64,000 bases of DNA from Streptomyces sp. AC1-42W (GCF_003248355.1 NZ_QKWY01000001.1:248001-312000), one strand, 5' to 3'; counted from the first letter of the stretch, positions 26,175-35,136 are shown. Numbers and translations are program-made. Notes: a model not told the origin generated them from the letters alone.

Positions 26175-26963
26175 GTGCCCGTGCCCCCTGCGCACGCATC
26201 CCCGCGACTGCCGCACGCCGTCTGCTCCCTGGTCCTGCTGGCGCTGGTCACCGGCTGCGGAGCGGCCGGCTTCGCCGGTACGGGGACGAGCGACGCCCTC
26301 GCGGAGCGGGTACCGGTCAACGGCGTACCGGGGCCGCCCGGAGCCGTCGCGGCCTCGCCGCTGCCCACGGAGATCCCCGGCCTGGGGCCCCGGACACGGG
26401 CGGCGATCCCGGCCGGTGCGCGGCAGGCGTTCGTGGTGACCGGCGACTCCCCGGACTCCAACCGCTCGACCGCCGTGCTCTACACCCGCGACGGCCCGAC
26501 GGGTCCGGGCTGGCGGGCCTCGCTGGGGCCCTGGCCCGCCCACAACGCCCTGAACGGCTGGACCGGCGAGCATCTGGAGGGCGACCTGCGCTCACCGGTC
26601 GGCGTCTTCACCCTCACCGCCGCCGGGGGCCGCCTCGCACCCCCGGACACGGCGCTTCCGTACGACCTGAGCCCCGCCTTCGCCGTGACGGGCGACGGCT
26701 TCCACGGCGAACCGCTGGAGGGCTCCTTCGACTACGTCGTCGCCATCGACTACAACCGCGTCCCCGGCACCTCGCCGCTCGACCCCACCCGTCCCCTCGG
26801 CCCGGAGCGCGGCGGCGGCATCTGGATTCATGTGGACCACGGAGGGCCGACCCAGGGCTGCGTCTCGATCACCGAGGACCGGATGAAGCAGCTCCTCGGC
26901 GTACTGGACCCGGCCCTGGCGCCCGTCGTCGTGATGGGGGACGCGGCGTCACTGAGCCGCTGA
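26175..26963 (+). CDS. Lipoprotein L,D-transpeptidase (YkuD domain)
   Basis: A 262-residue lipoprotein. The type II signal is LVLLALVTGC with lipobox VTGC, so the mature protein is anchored at the outer face of the membrane. Residues ~80-260 form a YkuD-like domain ending in GGGIWIHVDHGGPTQGCVSI, which supplies the catalytic His and Cys (H...GC motif). L,D-transpeptidases form 3-3 peptidoglycan cross-links or attach proteins; the divergent spacing of the motif puts this in the broader YkuD-like group, so catalysis is probable but not certain. The GTG start has GAGGA seven bases upstream and gives a proper signal peptide; the longer upstream frame does not. Confidence 0.85.
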   Translation: MPVPPAHASPRLPHAVCSLVLLALVTGCGAAGFAGTGTSDALAERVPVNGVPGPPGAVAASPLPTEIPGLGPRTRAAIPAGARQAFVVTGDSPDSNRSTAVLYTRDGPTGPGWRASLGPWPAHNALNGWTGEHLEGDLRSPVGVFTLTAAGGRLAPPDTALPYDLSPAFAVTGDGFHGEPLEGSFDYVVAIDYNRVPGTSPLDPTRPLGPERGGGIWIHVDHGGPTQGCVSITEDRMKQLLGVLDPALAPVVVMGDAASLSR

Positions 26964-27073
26964 GAGGCAGGCTCCGTTTCCGAGCCGGGGGCTTCGGGGC
27001 AGGTCCCGTTCCCGCGACGACCATGCATGCTGGGAGGGAGCTGACACGCATGCACGAGGCAGGGGACATCACG

Positions 27074-27724
27074 ATGCGGGTACTGGTCGCCGAGGACGAG
27101 GAAATCCTCGCGGAGCTGGTCGCCACCGGACTGCGGCGGGCCGGCTTCGCCGTCGACACCGTCTACAGCGGCGACGCCGCCCAGGCGTACCTCGGACTGC
27201 ACGACTACGACGTGGTCGTCCTCGACCGCGACCTGCCCCGGGTGCACGGCGACGACGTGGCCCGCGAGCTCGTCGCCTCCGGCTCCCGGACCAGGATTCT
27301 GATGCTCACGGCCGCCGCTTCCACGGAGGACCGGGTCGCCGGTCTCGACCTGGGCGCCGACGACTACCTCAGCAAGCCGTTCGAGTTCCCCGAACTGGTC
27401 TCGCGCGTCCGGGCCCTGCGGCGGCGCACCGCCCGGCCCGTACCGCCGCAGCTGGAGCGGTACGGCATCCGGCTCGACACCGTACGGCGGTCGGCGAGCC
27501 GGGACAGGCGGGACCTGTATCTGTCGCCCAAGGAGTTCACCGTGCTCCAACTGCTCCTGGAGGCGGACTGCGGGACGGTCGGCGCCGAAGAGCTGCTGGA
27601 GCGGGCCTGGGACGCCAACACCGACCACCCCGGGGTGGTCGTGGACTGCGTGGGCAAGCTGTGCGAGAAGCTCGGCGAACCGGCCGTGATCCGCACCGTC
27701 CAGGGCGTGGGGTACGCGCTGTGA
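27074..27724 (+). CDS. OmpR-family response regulator
   Basis: 216 residues. Receiver domain 1-115 with acidic pocket E7/D8, phospho-acceptor D51 (VVVLDRDLP), the T in LMLTA and K in YLSKPF. Effector domain ~125-216 is a winged helix ([41 protein letters not shown]). It overlaps the kinase gene by four bases (GTGA), so the pair is translationally coupled and should be a cognate two-component system. The ATG at 27074 follows GGGG by about seven bases; an ATG at 27050 is a weaker alternative. Confidence 0.93.
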   Translation: MRVLVAEDEEILAELVATGLRRAGFAVDTVYSGDAAQAYLGLHDYDVVVLDRDLPRVHGDDVARELVASGSRTRILMLTAAASTEDRVAGLDLGADDYLSKPFEFPELVSRVRALRRRTARPVPPQLERYGIRLDTVRRSASRDRRDLYLSPKEFTVLQLLLEADCGTVGAEELLERAWDANTDHPGVVVDCVGKLCEKLGEPAVIRTVQGVGYAL

Positions 27725-28932
27725 AGCGGCCGGCCCGGCTGGCGCACTCCACGATCCGGACCCGCATCGCCCTCGTCTACGGCGGGGTCTTCCTCATCCT
27801 CGGCACGGCCCTGCTCGCCACCGTCAACCTGGCCTCCCGCGCCGGTACCGACTCGCAGGCCCGCGCCATCGCGGAGACCGCCGCCGTGGTCCAGCCCGGC
27901 TATGCGGTGAACGGCCCGCTGGTCAGCCGCCGCCGGCTCGGTCCGCCGACCGTCTACGACCTCACCGACCACGTCAGCGACGCGGCCGGACACCAGCTGC
28001 TCATCTGGTCGGCGGCAGCGCTGCTGGTGATGACGGCCTGCGCGGTGGGCGTCGGCTGGTGGACGGCGGGCCGGGTGCTGCGGCCCGTCCACGCCATGAC
28101 CGCCAAGGCGCGCAAGCTCTCCGCGCACACCCTCCACGAGCGGATCGCCTCCAGCGGGCCCGACGACGAGCTGAAGGAGCTGGGCGACACGCTGGACGCG
28201 CTGCTGGCCCGGCTGGAGAAGGCGTTCGACAGCCAGCGGCGGTTCATCGCCAACGCCTCCCACGAGCTGCGCACCCCGCTGGCCACCCAGCGCGCGGCGA
28301 TCCAGATCGGCCTGGAGGACCCGACGCCGGAGGACCTCGTACGCACCCGGCAGACGCTCCTGGACAACAACCGGCGCAGTGAACGGCTCATCGACGGGCT
28401 GCTCGTCCTGGCACGCAGTGAGCGGGGGCTCGACAAGAGCGAGCGGGAGCCGGTGGATCTGGCGCGCGTGGTGGCCGAGGAGGCGGCCCGGCATCCGGGC
28501 GTCCGGCTGGACACCCAGCCCTGCCCGGTGCGCGGCAACCGGCAGCTGCTGGCCCAGCTGGTGGCGAACCTGCTGGCCAACGCGGTGACGTACAACGTGC
28601 CGGACGGGAGCGTGTCGGCGACGGCGGTGCCGGTCGGCGGCGGGGTGCTCCTGGAGATCCGCAACACGGGGCCCGTGGTGGAGGCGGCGGACATCCCCGG
28701 CCTGTTCGAGCCGTTCCGCCGGGGCGAGGGCAGGGACCGGATGGGGCCGGGGTCGGGCCTCGGCCTGTCCATCGTGCGGTCGATCACCATGGCCCACGAC
28801 GGTACGGTCACGGCGGTGCCGGGCCCGGAGGGCGGGCTCGCCGTGACCGTACGTCTGCCGGCCGGTCAGGAACCGTCGGCCGTGCCGCGCCCGGCGACCC
28901 AGGCGGGGAGCGCCGCGAGGAGCTCGCGGTAG
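27721..28932 (+). CDS. Two-component sensor histidine kinase
   Basis: A 403-residue membrane kinase. Transmembrane segments at ~15-37 and ~94-115 enclose a short ~55-residue extracytoplasmic loop; then a HAMP-like linker ([14 protein letters not shown]), the dimerisation/phosphoacceptor H181 ([11 protein letters not shown]), and HATPase_c with N-box [13 protein letters not shown] and G-boxes [11 protein letters not shown]. The signal is unknown; the small sensor loop suggests detection at or within the membrane. The GTG start overlaps the regulator stop. Its last 67 bases run antisense through the end of the convergent VWA gene, and the final ~20 residues look like unstructured extension. Confidence 0.92.
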   Translation: MKRPARLAHSTIRTRIALVYGGVFLILGTALLATVNLASRAGTDSQARAIAETAAVVQPGYAVNGPLVSRRRLGPPTVYDLTDHVSDAAGHQLLIWSAAALLVMTACAVGVGWWTAGRVLRPVHAMTAKARKLSAHTLHERIASSGPDDELKELGDTLDALLARLEKAFDSQRRFIANASHELRTPLATQRAAIQIGLEDPTPEDLVRTRQTLLDNNRRSERLIDGLLVLARSERGLDKSEREPVDLARVVAEEAARHPGVRLDTQPCPVRGNRQLLAQLVANLLANAVTYNVPDGSVSATAVPVGGGVLLEIRNTGPVVEAADIPGLFEPFRRGEGRDRMGPGSGLGLSIVRSITMAHDGTVTAVPGPEGGLAVTVRLPAGQEPSAVPRPATQAGSAARSSR

Positions 28933-30335
28933 AACGCGGTGTCCGCGACCTCGCGGGGGGCGGGGCCGGCGTGGAGGAAGCCGGTGTTCGGGGCGTCCAG
29001 CTTCCGCAGGAAGTCGAAGCCCTTGGCGTCCTTCTCGCCGAACGCGACGAACTGGAAGAACAGCGGCAGCCTCGCCGCCTCGTCGAGCGCCTGGCGCGCG
29101 GCCTGGCGGGCGTCCGGCGGGCCGTCCGTCTGGAACACCACCAGGGCGGGGCCGGTCGAGCCGGACGCCTCGTAGTGCGCGACGACCTCCTCGACCGCGC
29201 GGTGGTAGTTCGTCCGGCCGAGCCGGCCGAGGCCCGCGTTCAGCTCGTCGATCCGGCCCTCGTGGCCGTCGAGCCCGACCGTGCCGGTGCCGTCGATCTC
29301 CGTCGAGAAGAACACGACCTGCACGGTGGCGCTCTCGTCGAGGTGTGCGGCGAGCGCGAGGGTGCGGTCGCCGAGGTGCTGGGCGCTGCCGTCCTTGTAG
29401 AACGGCCGCATCGAGCCGGAGCGGTCCAGGACCAGGTAGACGGTGGCCCGCAGCCCGGTCAGCCCGTGCGCCTTCAGCCCGGCCTGCGCGGCCTTGTACG
29501 GTCCGGCCAGCTCGGGCGCCCGCGCCTTGACCTTGGCGAGGGACAGCGCGGGCTTGCCGGGGGCGGCCGGGGCGGGGGCGGCCGGGGCCGCCTCGGGCTC
29601 GGGCTCGGGCTCCGGCTTCGGGTCGATGTCGATGGTGATCGCCGCAGGCACGGCGGCCTCCGGCTCCGGCTCGTCCACGGGCTCGGGCTCGGCGACGGGT
29701 GCCGGCTCGGGGACCGCGCTCGGGGCGACCGGCTCGGGCTCGGCGACGGGCTCGGGCTCAGGGGCCGGGGTCGCGGCGACAGGCTCCGGGGTTGCGGCCT
29801 CCGCGACCGGCTCGGGTGCGGGCGCCTCCGCCACCGGCTCCGGGGCGGCGGCCTCTGCGGCCGGTGCGGCCGTCTCGGGCTCCGCGACCGGTTCCTCCGC
29901 AGCGTCGGCCTTCGCGTCCGCGTCGACCTCCGCCTCCGCCTTCGCGGGCGCCTCCGGTTCCGCAGGAGTCACGACCTCCGTGTCCGTCTCCGAGGTCGCG
30001 GTCGGGGCCTCCGGTTCCGGGGTGGCCTCCGTGTCCGCCGATTCGCGCGGGCCCTTGCCCTGGGCGGGGACCGTGGGCGGGGTCGGGTTGTCGAATGCGG
30101 CCGCGACCAGGTCGGCCGCCGCCCGTTCGCTGTCGTCCGACGACGCGGGAGCCGGGACCGAGATCCGGACGGGCGTCTCCGTCTTCTCCTCCGCCGCCGG
30201 CTCGTCCACCGTCACCGACTCCGGCTCTGCGGGACGGGAGCGATCGCCCTGGGGCGGGACCGTGACCGTGGTCGGCTCGTCCTGTTCCGTGCGGTCACGG
30301 CCGAACACCTTGCGCAGCAAGCTCCGAATGCCCAT
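28866..30335 (-). CDS. VWA-domain protein with long acidic disordered region
   Basis: 489 residues. A basic start ([15 protein letters not shown]) is followed by a ~235-residue Pro/Glu/Ala-rich low-complexity region (PEPVAEP-type repeats, ~30-270), then a von Willebrand A domain at ~290-480 with a MIDAS motif ([10 protein letters not shown]) and [12 protein letters not shown]. No signal peptide, so it is cytoplasmic. The VWA part resembles TerY/TerD-associated metal-binding VWA proteins, which bind divalent cations and partner proteins; no ter genes are visible here. The ATG is supported by the GGC-rich region upstream and the conserved start. Its 3' end overlaps the kinase gene tail. Confidence 0.85.
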   Translation of the reverse strand: MGIRSLLRKVFGRDRTEQDEPTTVTVPPQGDRSRPAEPESVTVDEPAAEEKTETPVRISVPAPASSDDSERAAADLVAAAFDNPTPPTVPAQGKGPRESADTEATPEPEAPTATSETDTEVVTPAEPEAPAKAEAEVDADAKADAAEEPVAEPETAAPAAEAAAPEPVAEAPAPEPVAEAATPEPVAATPAPEPEPVAEPEPVAPSAVPEPAPVAEPEPVDEPEPEAAVPAAITIDIDPKPEPEPEPEAAPAAPAPAAPGKPALSLAKVKARAPELAGPYKAAQAGLKAHGLTGLRATVYLVLDRSGSMRPFYKDGSAQHLGDRTLALAAHLDESATVQVVFFSTEIDGTGTVGLDGHEGRIDELNAGLGRLGRTNYHRAVEEVVAHYEASGSTGPALVVFQTDGPPDARQAARQALDEAARLPLFFQFVAFGEKDAKGFDFLRKLDAPNTGFLHAGPAPREVADTAFYRELLAALPAWVAGRGTADGS

Positions 30336-30603
30336 GGGCGAGCCTTTCGCATGAGTTGGTTGCGATGAATGTCCGTACTGCGGGAATTGATCCCTGGCCA
30401 GGGCGGATACGTAAGGTTAGCGGCCGGATCAGGACTCCCGGCGGCACGGCCCGCATGTGGGACCGCGGAGCCGTCGGCCGGGCACGGGGCGGGTCCGGGG
30501 CGCGGGTACGGGCGTTGACGGAACCCGCACGTCACCTGCGTGGCGGGGGCGCGGAGTTGACGCGGGGGCGGGCCGGCCGCCCGTACCGCTTACAGTCGGA
30601 CGC

Positions 30604-31011
30604 ATGGTTTCCGGTGAGGCTCCGCAGACGGAGGGCAGTGTCCGGGTCGATGTCTGGATCTGGTCGGTCCGGCTCACGAAGACCCGCGCGCAGGCCGCTG
30701 CCGCCTGCCGGGCAGGTCATGTGAAGGTCGCGGGCGAACGGGCGAAGCCCGCGCAGTCGGTGCGCGTCGGCGACGAGGTGCGGCTGCGGCACGCGGGCCG
30801 GGACCGGATCGTCGTCGTGTCCAGGCTGGTGAAGAAGCGGGTGGGGCCGCCGGTGGCCGCCGAGTGCTTCGTCGACAACAGCCCGCCCCCGCCGCCGCGC
30901 GAGGCGGCCATCCAGATCCCGGTGCGCGACCGGGGCGCGGGCCGGCCGACGAAACGCGACCGCCGCGAGATGGACCGGCTACGCGGACTGGGCCCCGGCC
31001 CCACGGACTGA
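30604..31011 (+). CDS. S4-domain RNA-binding protein (HslR/RqcP-like)
   Basis: 135 residues. An S4 domain spans ~12-75 (VRVDVWIWSVRLTKTRAQAA, GHVKVAGERAKPAQSVRVGD), followed by a basic tail rich in Pro and Arg (GAGRPTKRDRREMDRLRG). This matches Hsp15/HslR and RqcP, which bind 50S-peptidyl-tRNA complexes during rescue of stalled ribosomes. The ATG is the natural start. It is convergent with the membrane protein at 31038 (26 bp). The 268 bp before it, shared with the divergent VWA gene, hold no other gene I can support. Confidence 0.9.
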   Translation: MVSGEAPQTEGSVRVDVWIWSVRLTKTRAQAAAACRAGHVKVAGERAKPAQSVRVGDEVRLRHAGRDRIVVVSRLVKKRVGPPVAAECFVDNSPPPPPREAAIQIPVRDRGAGRPTKRDRREMDRLRGLGPGPTD

Positions 31012-31037
31012 CCCGCCGCACCGGTCCCGCCGCCCCC

Positions 31038-31895
31038 TCACCCCGGTCGCCGCGTCCGGTACCTCGCCGCCGTCGCGCACACCGCCGCCGCCACGCCCAC
31101 GCCGAGGACGATCCACACCGTCGTGCGCAGGGAGGCGGTCAGCGCGTCGTAGACCGCCGCCGCGGCGGCCTTGTCGCTCGCCGGGACCTCGTTCAGGACG
31201 CGGTTGCGGGCCAGGGCCAGCAGACCGCGCAGCAGCAGCGCGCCCAGCGCGAATCCGGCGCCCGTGACGGCCACGGTGCGCAGGCCGCGGGCGGGGCCGC
31301 CGCGCAGCCAGGACACCGCGATGACGAGCAGCGCGAGGACGAGCGTGCCCGCGGCCGGCCAGACGCTCGCGGCGCGCAGCCACCGGAAGGTCTGCCGCAA
31401 CTGGTCCGCGCGGTCGGCGGAGACCAGCTGGATGTCCGTGTGCTGGACGGGAATCCGGTCGGCGAACGGCACCCCGTTGTCGACCAGGTTCTTCTTCACC
31501 TTCTCCGTGACCGGCGCCAGGTCGATGGTGACGCTCTCGCCGCTGCTGCCGTCCAGCGCGGCGGTGACCGTCTCGTGGGCCGTGCGGTTGGCCGCGGTCC
31601 AGGCGGCCCGGAAGGCGTCGGTGGTGGTGAAGGAGCGCACGGCCTGGTGCAGGAACTCGCGGACGGTGGACTGGAGCGGCCCCACGTCGATCTGCTTCAT
31701 CGCGTTGTCGGTGATCAGATCGGCGACGGTGTCCCGCACATCGGAGTCGTCGGCGAGCGGGGCGACGGCGGCCACGTACCGGTCGGTGTCGTCGATCTCC
31801 AGATCGACCCAGGCGGACAGCGCGGCGAGCGGCACCAGGACGGCCAGCAGCACCAGCAGTACCGCCGAGAGGGCCACCGAGAAGTACGTCCGCAC
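31038..31895 (-). CDS. Hypothetical membrane protein
   Basis: About 285 residues: an N-terminal transmembrane helix (VALSAVLLVLLAVLVPLAAL), an extracytoplasmic domain of ~150 residues (DDTDRYVAAVAPLADDSDV, then a helical stretch), and three C-terminal helices (AAGTLVLALLVIAVSWL, GFALGALLLRGLLAL, TTVWIVLGVGVAAAVC). I recognise no named domain, though such proteins are frequent in Streptomyces. The GTG start is chosen because the first helix begins immediately after; the frame is open 44 codons further. The ribosome site (GGAGAG) is unusually close, so the start is uncertain. Confidence 0.7.
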   Translation of the reverse strand: MRTYFSVALSAVLLVLLAVLVPLAALSAWVDLEIDDTDRYVAAVAPLADDSDVRDTVADLITDNAMKQIDVGPLQSTVREFLHQAVRSFTTTDAFRAAWTAANRTAHETVTAALDGSSGESVTIDLAPVTEKVKKNLVDNGVPFADRIPVQHTDIQLVSADRADQLRQTFRWLRAASVWPAAGTLVLALLVIAVSWLRGGPARGLRTVAVTGAGFALGALLLRGLLALARNRVLNEVPASDKAAAAAVYDALTASLRTTVWIVLGVGVAAAVCATAARYRTRRPG

Positions 31896-32101
31896 CTCTC
31901 CAGGGAATCCCGGATGGCGGCGCCGCGCTCCGGGCCCTGGGCCATCCGAGTTGCCGGACGGGCCGTCCAGGTGTGCCCTGGAGGGACAGCGGGGGGTGAT
32001 GGAAGGAGCTCTCTGCCATGGCCTCACACGCTTCGGCGCAGGCGCGCGGAAGGCACGCGTCCCCCCGGAACCGCCCCGGTACGACCCGGCACCATCCCGT
32101 C

Positions 32102-32434
32102 ATGAGCTGGGCCGTTCCGGCCACGCTCGGGCTGATCCTGGGCTGCTACGCGACCGCCATCGTGCGCGGCGGCGGGGTGCTCACCGGCACCAGGCTGGCC
32201 CTCGGCCTGGTCTCCGGCGCCGTGCTCGCCGTGCTCTGCTTCGGGCTCGGCCGGATTCAGGACCGGCTGCCGCGCGAACTGCGGGCGGCCGCGTACGGGG
32301 TGCTGACCGGCGGGTCCATCGGCTTCCTGTACAGCCTGTCCGGCGCCAGCATCCTGGCCGCATCGATGCTCGGGGTGTTCCTCGGAATCGGCGGACTGCT
32401 CACCGCGTACTACTACTTCTACACACACGAGTAG
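32102..32434 (+). CDS. Small three- to four-helix membrane protein
   Basis: 110 residues starting MSWAVPATLGLILGCY, with hydrophobic segments at ~5-22, ~30-50, ~70-85 and ~88-104, ending TAYYYFYTHE. It has no recognised domain. The ATG at 32102 was chosen because the first helix starts there; 28 further upstream codons are Arg/His-rich and probably not translated. It lies downstream of the divergent membrane protein, 116 bp before the MerR-PP2C start. Confidence 0.6.
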   Translation: MSWAVPATLGLILGCYATAIVRGGGVLTGTRLALGLVSGAVLAVLCFGLGRIQDRLPRELRAAAYGVLTGGSIGFLYSLSGASILAASMLGVFLGIGGLLTAYYYFYTHE

Positions 32435-32467
32435 CCCCGCGCGCCCCGCGCCGCAGGCGCTCGTCGT

Positions 32468-32506
32468 CGATCCTTGACCTTCTCCACGGGGGAAGGCCAA
32501 GGATCG
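32468..32506 (+). promoter_or_regulatory. MerR-type operator with 19-bp promoter spacer
   Basis: Two 15-bp arms (CGATCCTTGACCTTC at 32468 and GAAGGCCAAGGATCG at 32492) are complementary except one base. The arms contain a -35 box TTGACC (32474-32479) and a -10-like AAGGAT (32499-32504) spaced 19 bp apart. That long spacer with a dyad between the boxes is the hallmark of MerR-family promoters, and the CTTGACCTTC arm is like CueR/ZntR sites. It lies 45 bp before a gene with a MerR domain, so autoregulation is likely. Confidence 0.75.
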
Positions 32507-32550
32507 AGTGTGCCGGGGCGGGAAGTCCGCCCGGTATGGGGAGGCGTGCG

Positions 32551-33666
32551 GTGACGACGGACGACGGGCGGGGGCGGGGCCCCGGTGCGGCACTGGTGAC
32601 GATCGGGGCGTTCGCCCGGCTGTCCCGGCTGTCCGCCAAGGCACTGCGCCGCTACGACGAGCTGGGCCTGCTGCCGCCGGCCGTGGTCGATCCGGTGAAC
32701 GGCTACCGGTACTACGACCCGGCTCAGGTGCGGGCGGCCCGGCTGGTGGCCTGGCTGCGCCGGATCGGGATGCCGCTCGCCCGGATCAAGGAGGTGATCG
32801 CGCTGGAACCCGGCGCGGCCGCCGCGGCGATCCGGGCGTACTGGGCGCGCGTCGAGGCGGAGACGGCGGCCCGCCGTGACCTCGCGGCCTTCCTCATCGA
32901 CCAGCTGTCGACGGAGGACGTCATGACATCGGTGGGCACACTCGGAATCCGCTACGCGGCCGGCACCGACACGGGTGCGGTACGGCCGGTCAACCAGGAC
33001 GCGGTCTACGCCGGCGCCCGGCTGCTCGCGGTCGCCGACGGGTTCGGCGAGAGCGGGGCGGGGGCGAGCGCGGCGGCGATCGAGGCGCTGAAGCCGGTCG
33101 CGCCGGGGGCGGTACCGGCGGCGGAGCTGCTGAACGCCCTGCACGACGCGGCGGAGCGCGTCGCCCTCGCGGTACGGGAGGCGGTCGCGGGGAGCGGCGG
33201 CAGCGGGGCGCCGGAGGAGTCCGGCACGACGCTGACCGCGATGGTGTGGACGGGCTCGCGGCTGGGCCTGGTGCACATCGGGGACTCGCGGGCGTATCTG
33301 CTGCGCGGGGGCGAGCTGTTCCGGATCACGCACGACCACAGCCTGGTCCAGTCGATGGTCGACGACGGCTCGCTGACGGAGGAGGAGGCGTTCTCGCACC
33401 CGCAGCGGGCGATGCTCCTCAAGGCGCTGTCCGGGGACGGCCCGTACGGCGGGCCCGACGTGGACGTCCGGGACGCGCGGCCCGGCGACCGCTATCTGCT
33501 CTGCTCGGACGGGCTCTCGGCGGTCGTGGACGGCGGGGAGCTGGCGCGGGTGCTGGCCGCGGCGGACGGGCCGGGCACCGCCGTGCGCGGGCTGATCGAG
33601 CTGGCGCGGGCGGCCGGCGCGCCCGACAACGTGGCGTGCGCGGTGGCGGACGTCGTGGAGCTGTGA
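32551..33666 (+). CDS. MerR-PP2C fusion: DNA-binding domain joined to Ser/Thr phosphatase
   Basis: 371 residues. Residues 15-85 are a MerR winged helix (LVTIGAFARLSRLSAKALRR, NGYRYYDPAQVRAARLV), ~90-118 a coiled-coil (AYWARVEAETAARRDLAAFL), and ~135-371 a PP2C-type phosphatase: NQD (D150), VADGFGESG (D163/G164), GDSRAYLLR, LCSDGLS and APDNVACAV, so metal-binding acids are kept. In place of a usual small-molecule domain the regulator carries an enzyme, suggesting DNA binding coupled to protein phosphorylation state. The GTG was chosen because GGGGAGG ends six bases upstream. It is preceded by a MerR-type operator; its 3' side is a terminator split by an IS4 element. Confidence 0.9.
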   Translation: MTTDDGRGRGPGAALVTIGAFARLSRLSAKALRRYDELGLLPPAVVDPVNGYRYYDPAQVRAARLVAWLRRIGMPLARIKEVIALEPGAAAAAIRAYWARVEAETAARRDLAAFLIDQLSTEDVMTSVGTLGIRYAAGTDTGAVRPVNQDAVYAGARLLAVADGFGESGAGASAAAIEALKPVAPGAVPAAELLNALHDAAERVALAVREAVAGSGGSGAPEESGTTLTAMVWTGSRLGLVHIGDSRAYLLRGGELFRITHDHSLVQSMVDDGSLTEEEAFSHPQRAMLLKALSGDGPYGGPDVDVRDARPGDRYLLCSDGLSAVVDGGELARVLAAADGPGTAVRGLIELARAAGAPDNVACAVADVVEL

Positions 33667-33669
33667 GCA

Positions 33670-33696
33670 CGGGGTGGGCCCCCGCACCACGCGTGG
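33670..33696 (+). terminator. Left part of an IS-split bidirectional terminator, with target duplication
   Basis: 33670-33686 plus CCACGCGTGG (33687-33696) form just over half of a palindrome whose other part is at 35098-35124. Joining the two at a single CCACGCGTGG gives a perfect 44-bp hairpin located four bases after the MerR-PP2C stop. The 10-bp sequence itself is the IS4 target duplication. Confidence 0.8.
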
Positions 33697-35097
33697 CAAT
33701 GCCGTTGCTTTAGGGGCTACTGCCATCTGTGGTTCAGGGCGATGGTGACGGCTGGGCGGTGCTGGCTGGCGGGTTCGTCGGATGCCTTGCTACCAAAGGG
33801 GGTGATGCACGATTTCAGCTTCCGTGGGCAGTCACGTGACCGCCGTCGGGGCAGCAAGCCTCTGGTGATCTCGACCAGGCCGAGGCGACGGTCACGTCTG
33901 CGCGCTGAGGGGGGAAAAGCCGCCCGGTGCGATCACCGAGCGGCGGACAACGTGCAGGGCCCGGGTGAATGAGGTCCGCTCCGGCGGGCACTGCGCGATG
34001 CGGGAGGCTTCGACGAGCAGGTCCCGGGTGGCGTGGTGGACGATCAGGTGGGCGAAGATCTCTTGGCGGACGCCGTCGGGTGTCTGTGAGCGGAGGACAG
34101 GTCTGTCGCGCTGATGGGTCTTGATCTCGTCGAAGACGAGCTCGATCTCCCAGCGTCGCGCGTACAGTTCTGCGAGCTCGGCAGCCGGGTACTTCTCGTG
34201 GTCCATCAGACTGGTGATCAGCCGGAGCACCTCGGCCTGGCCATCGATCCGGTACTCGACCACCCTCACCAGGGCCGGCGGAGCCTTGACGGTCCCGGCC
34301 GCTTTGCTGTGCTTGTTCGCCTGGATTCGGGCCAGGTAGCTTCCGTCCGCGAGGACGTCTTCGACTCTCCGGGCCATCCGCCGTTCCGTCCGCCACAGCA
34401 GATGGGCACCCCGCTCACGCAGTCGGTGCCAGCGGGCCAGGCCCCAGAATCCGCGATCAGCCAGGAGCAACGTGCCGGTGCCGACATGCCGCTCCAGTTC
34501 GTCGGAAACGATCCGCTCCGAGTCCTTCCAGCCACCGATCACCGCGTCCAGCACGGCATGCGAGGAGCATTCCGCCACCGCGACCACACGAGCCATCGGA
34601 TAGCCCATGGGACTGCGCTGGGAGCCGGACTTGCCGAAGGTTTCCCGGTTCCCGGCCGAGTCGGGCACCGCCAGCAGCATTCCGTCGACGGCCAAGACGC
34701 TCAGATCGTGAAAGAGCTCGGGGCCATGTCTCTGCGGCCGGGCTATCGCGCGAAACAGATCGCGCATCACCGTCCACCCCAGTCTCTGCCTGGCCCTGGT
34801 CAGGGAAGACTTGTTCACCCCCGACCACGACCTCAGCCCCGGCTCACCCGCCTTCAACAGGCGCAGAACCTCCAAGTAATCGACCCGCGGGAACAGGCAG
34901 AGGGCGAGAACGAAGTACACGGTGAACCGGGCTGACAGCAGGCGACGGCGCTTCTCCCCGCACCCCGCCTCGGCAACGACACGGTCCACCAGCTCAGGCG
35001 GACACGACCGGGTCAAGATCCCCAACCCCAGGCGCTCCAAGCGCGACACCAACACGAACGGCCTAACGCGCTGGGCACCTCTAAAGCAACGGCATTG
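33697..35097 (-). mobile_element. Complete IS4-family insertion sequence, 1401 bp
   Basis: Ends are perfect 17-bp inverted repeats: CAATGCCGTTGCTTTAG at 33697 and its complement at 35081-35097. It is flanked by the direct repeat CCACGCGTGG (33687-33696, 35098-35107). IS4-family elements typically make 10-12 bp duplications. One intact transposase gene fills most of the element on the minus strand. The 178 bp at 33714-33891 are non-coding. Confidence 0.9.
33892..35055 (-). CDS. IS4-family DDE transposase
   Basis: 387 residues, apparently intact. An N-terminal DUF4372-like / helical region (RFTVYFVLALCLFPRVDYLE) is followed by the RNase H-like DDE core: first D in LSVLAVDGMLLAVPDS, second D in LLLADRGFWG, and the IS4 signature YARRWEIELVFDEIKTHQ (Y-2-R-3-E-6-K). 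This catalyses cut-and-paste transposition. The start is a GTG (35053-35055); no ribosome site is evident, as is common for transposases kept at low expression. No frameshift or internal stop is seen, so the element could be active. Confidence 0.92.
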   Translation of the reverse strand: MLVSRLERLGLGILTRSCPPELVDRVVAEAGCGEKRRRLLSARFTVYFVLALCLFPRVDYLEVLRLLKAGEPGLRSWSGVNKSSLTRARQRLGWTVMRDLFRAIARPQRHGPELFHDLSVLAVDGMLLAVPDSAGNRETFGKSGSQRSPMGYPMARVVAVAECSSHAVLDAVIGGWKDSERIVSDELERHVGTGTLLLADRGFWGLARWHRLRERGAHLLWRTERRMARRVEDVLADGSYLARIQANKHSKAAGTVKAPPALVRVVEYRIDGQAEVLRLITSLMDHEKYPAAELAELYARRWEIELVFDEIKTHQRDRPVLRSQTPDGVRQEIFAHLIVHHATRDLLVEASRIAQCPPERTSFTRALHVVRRSVIAPGGFSPLSAQT

Positions 35098-35124
35098 CCA
35101 CGCGTGGTGCGGGGGCCCACCCCG
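35098..35124 (-). terminator. Right part of the IS-split terminator
   Basis: CCACGCGTGG (35098-35107, second copy of the target duplication) followed by 17 bp exactly complementary to 33670-33686. It lies 13 bp downstream of the universal stress protein stop on the minus strand. In its present state neither gene has the complete hairpin. Confidence 0.8.
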
Positions 35125-35136
35125 TAATGCCGTGAG

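Noticed and set aside
31171..32550. Long upstream extension of the MerR-PP2C frame
   Set aside because: It is antisense to the membrane protein gene and crosses the MerR promoter; a strong ribosome site marks 32551.
33742..33972. Second small gene inside the IS4 element
   Set aside because: It is antisense to the transposase end, without a ribosome site or family features; the element type normally has one gene.
33670..35124. 44-bp terminal inverted repeats for the IS4 element
   Set aside because: The outer 27 bp on each side are better explained as a split palindromic host terminator plus a palindromic 10-bp target duplication; only the inner 17 bp belong to the element.
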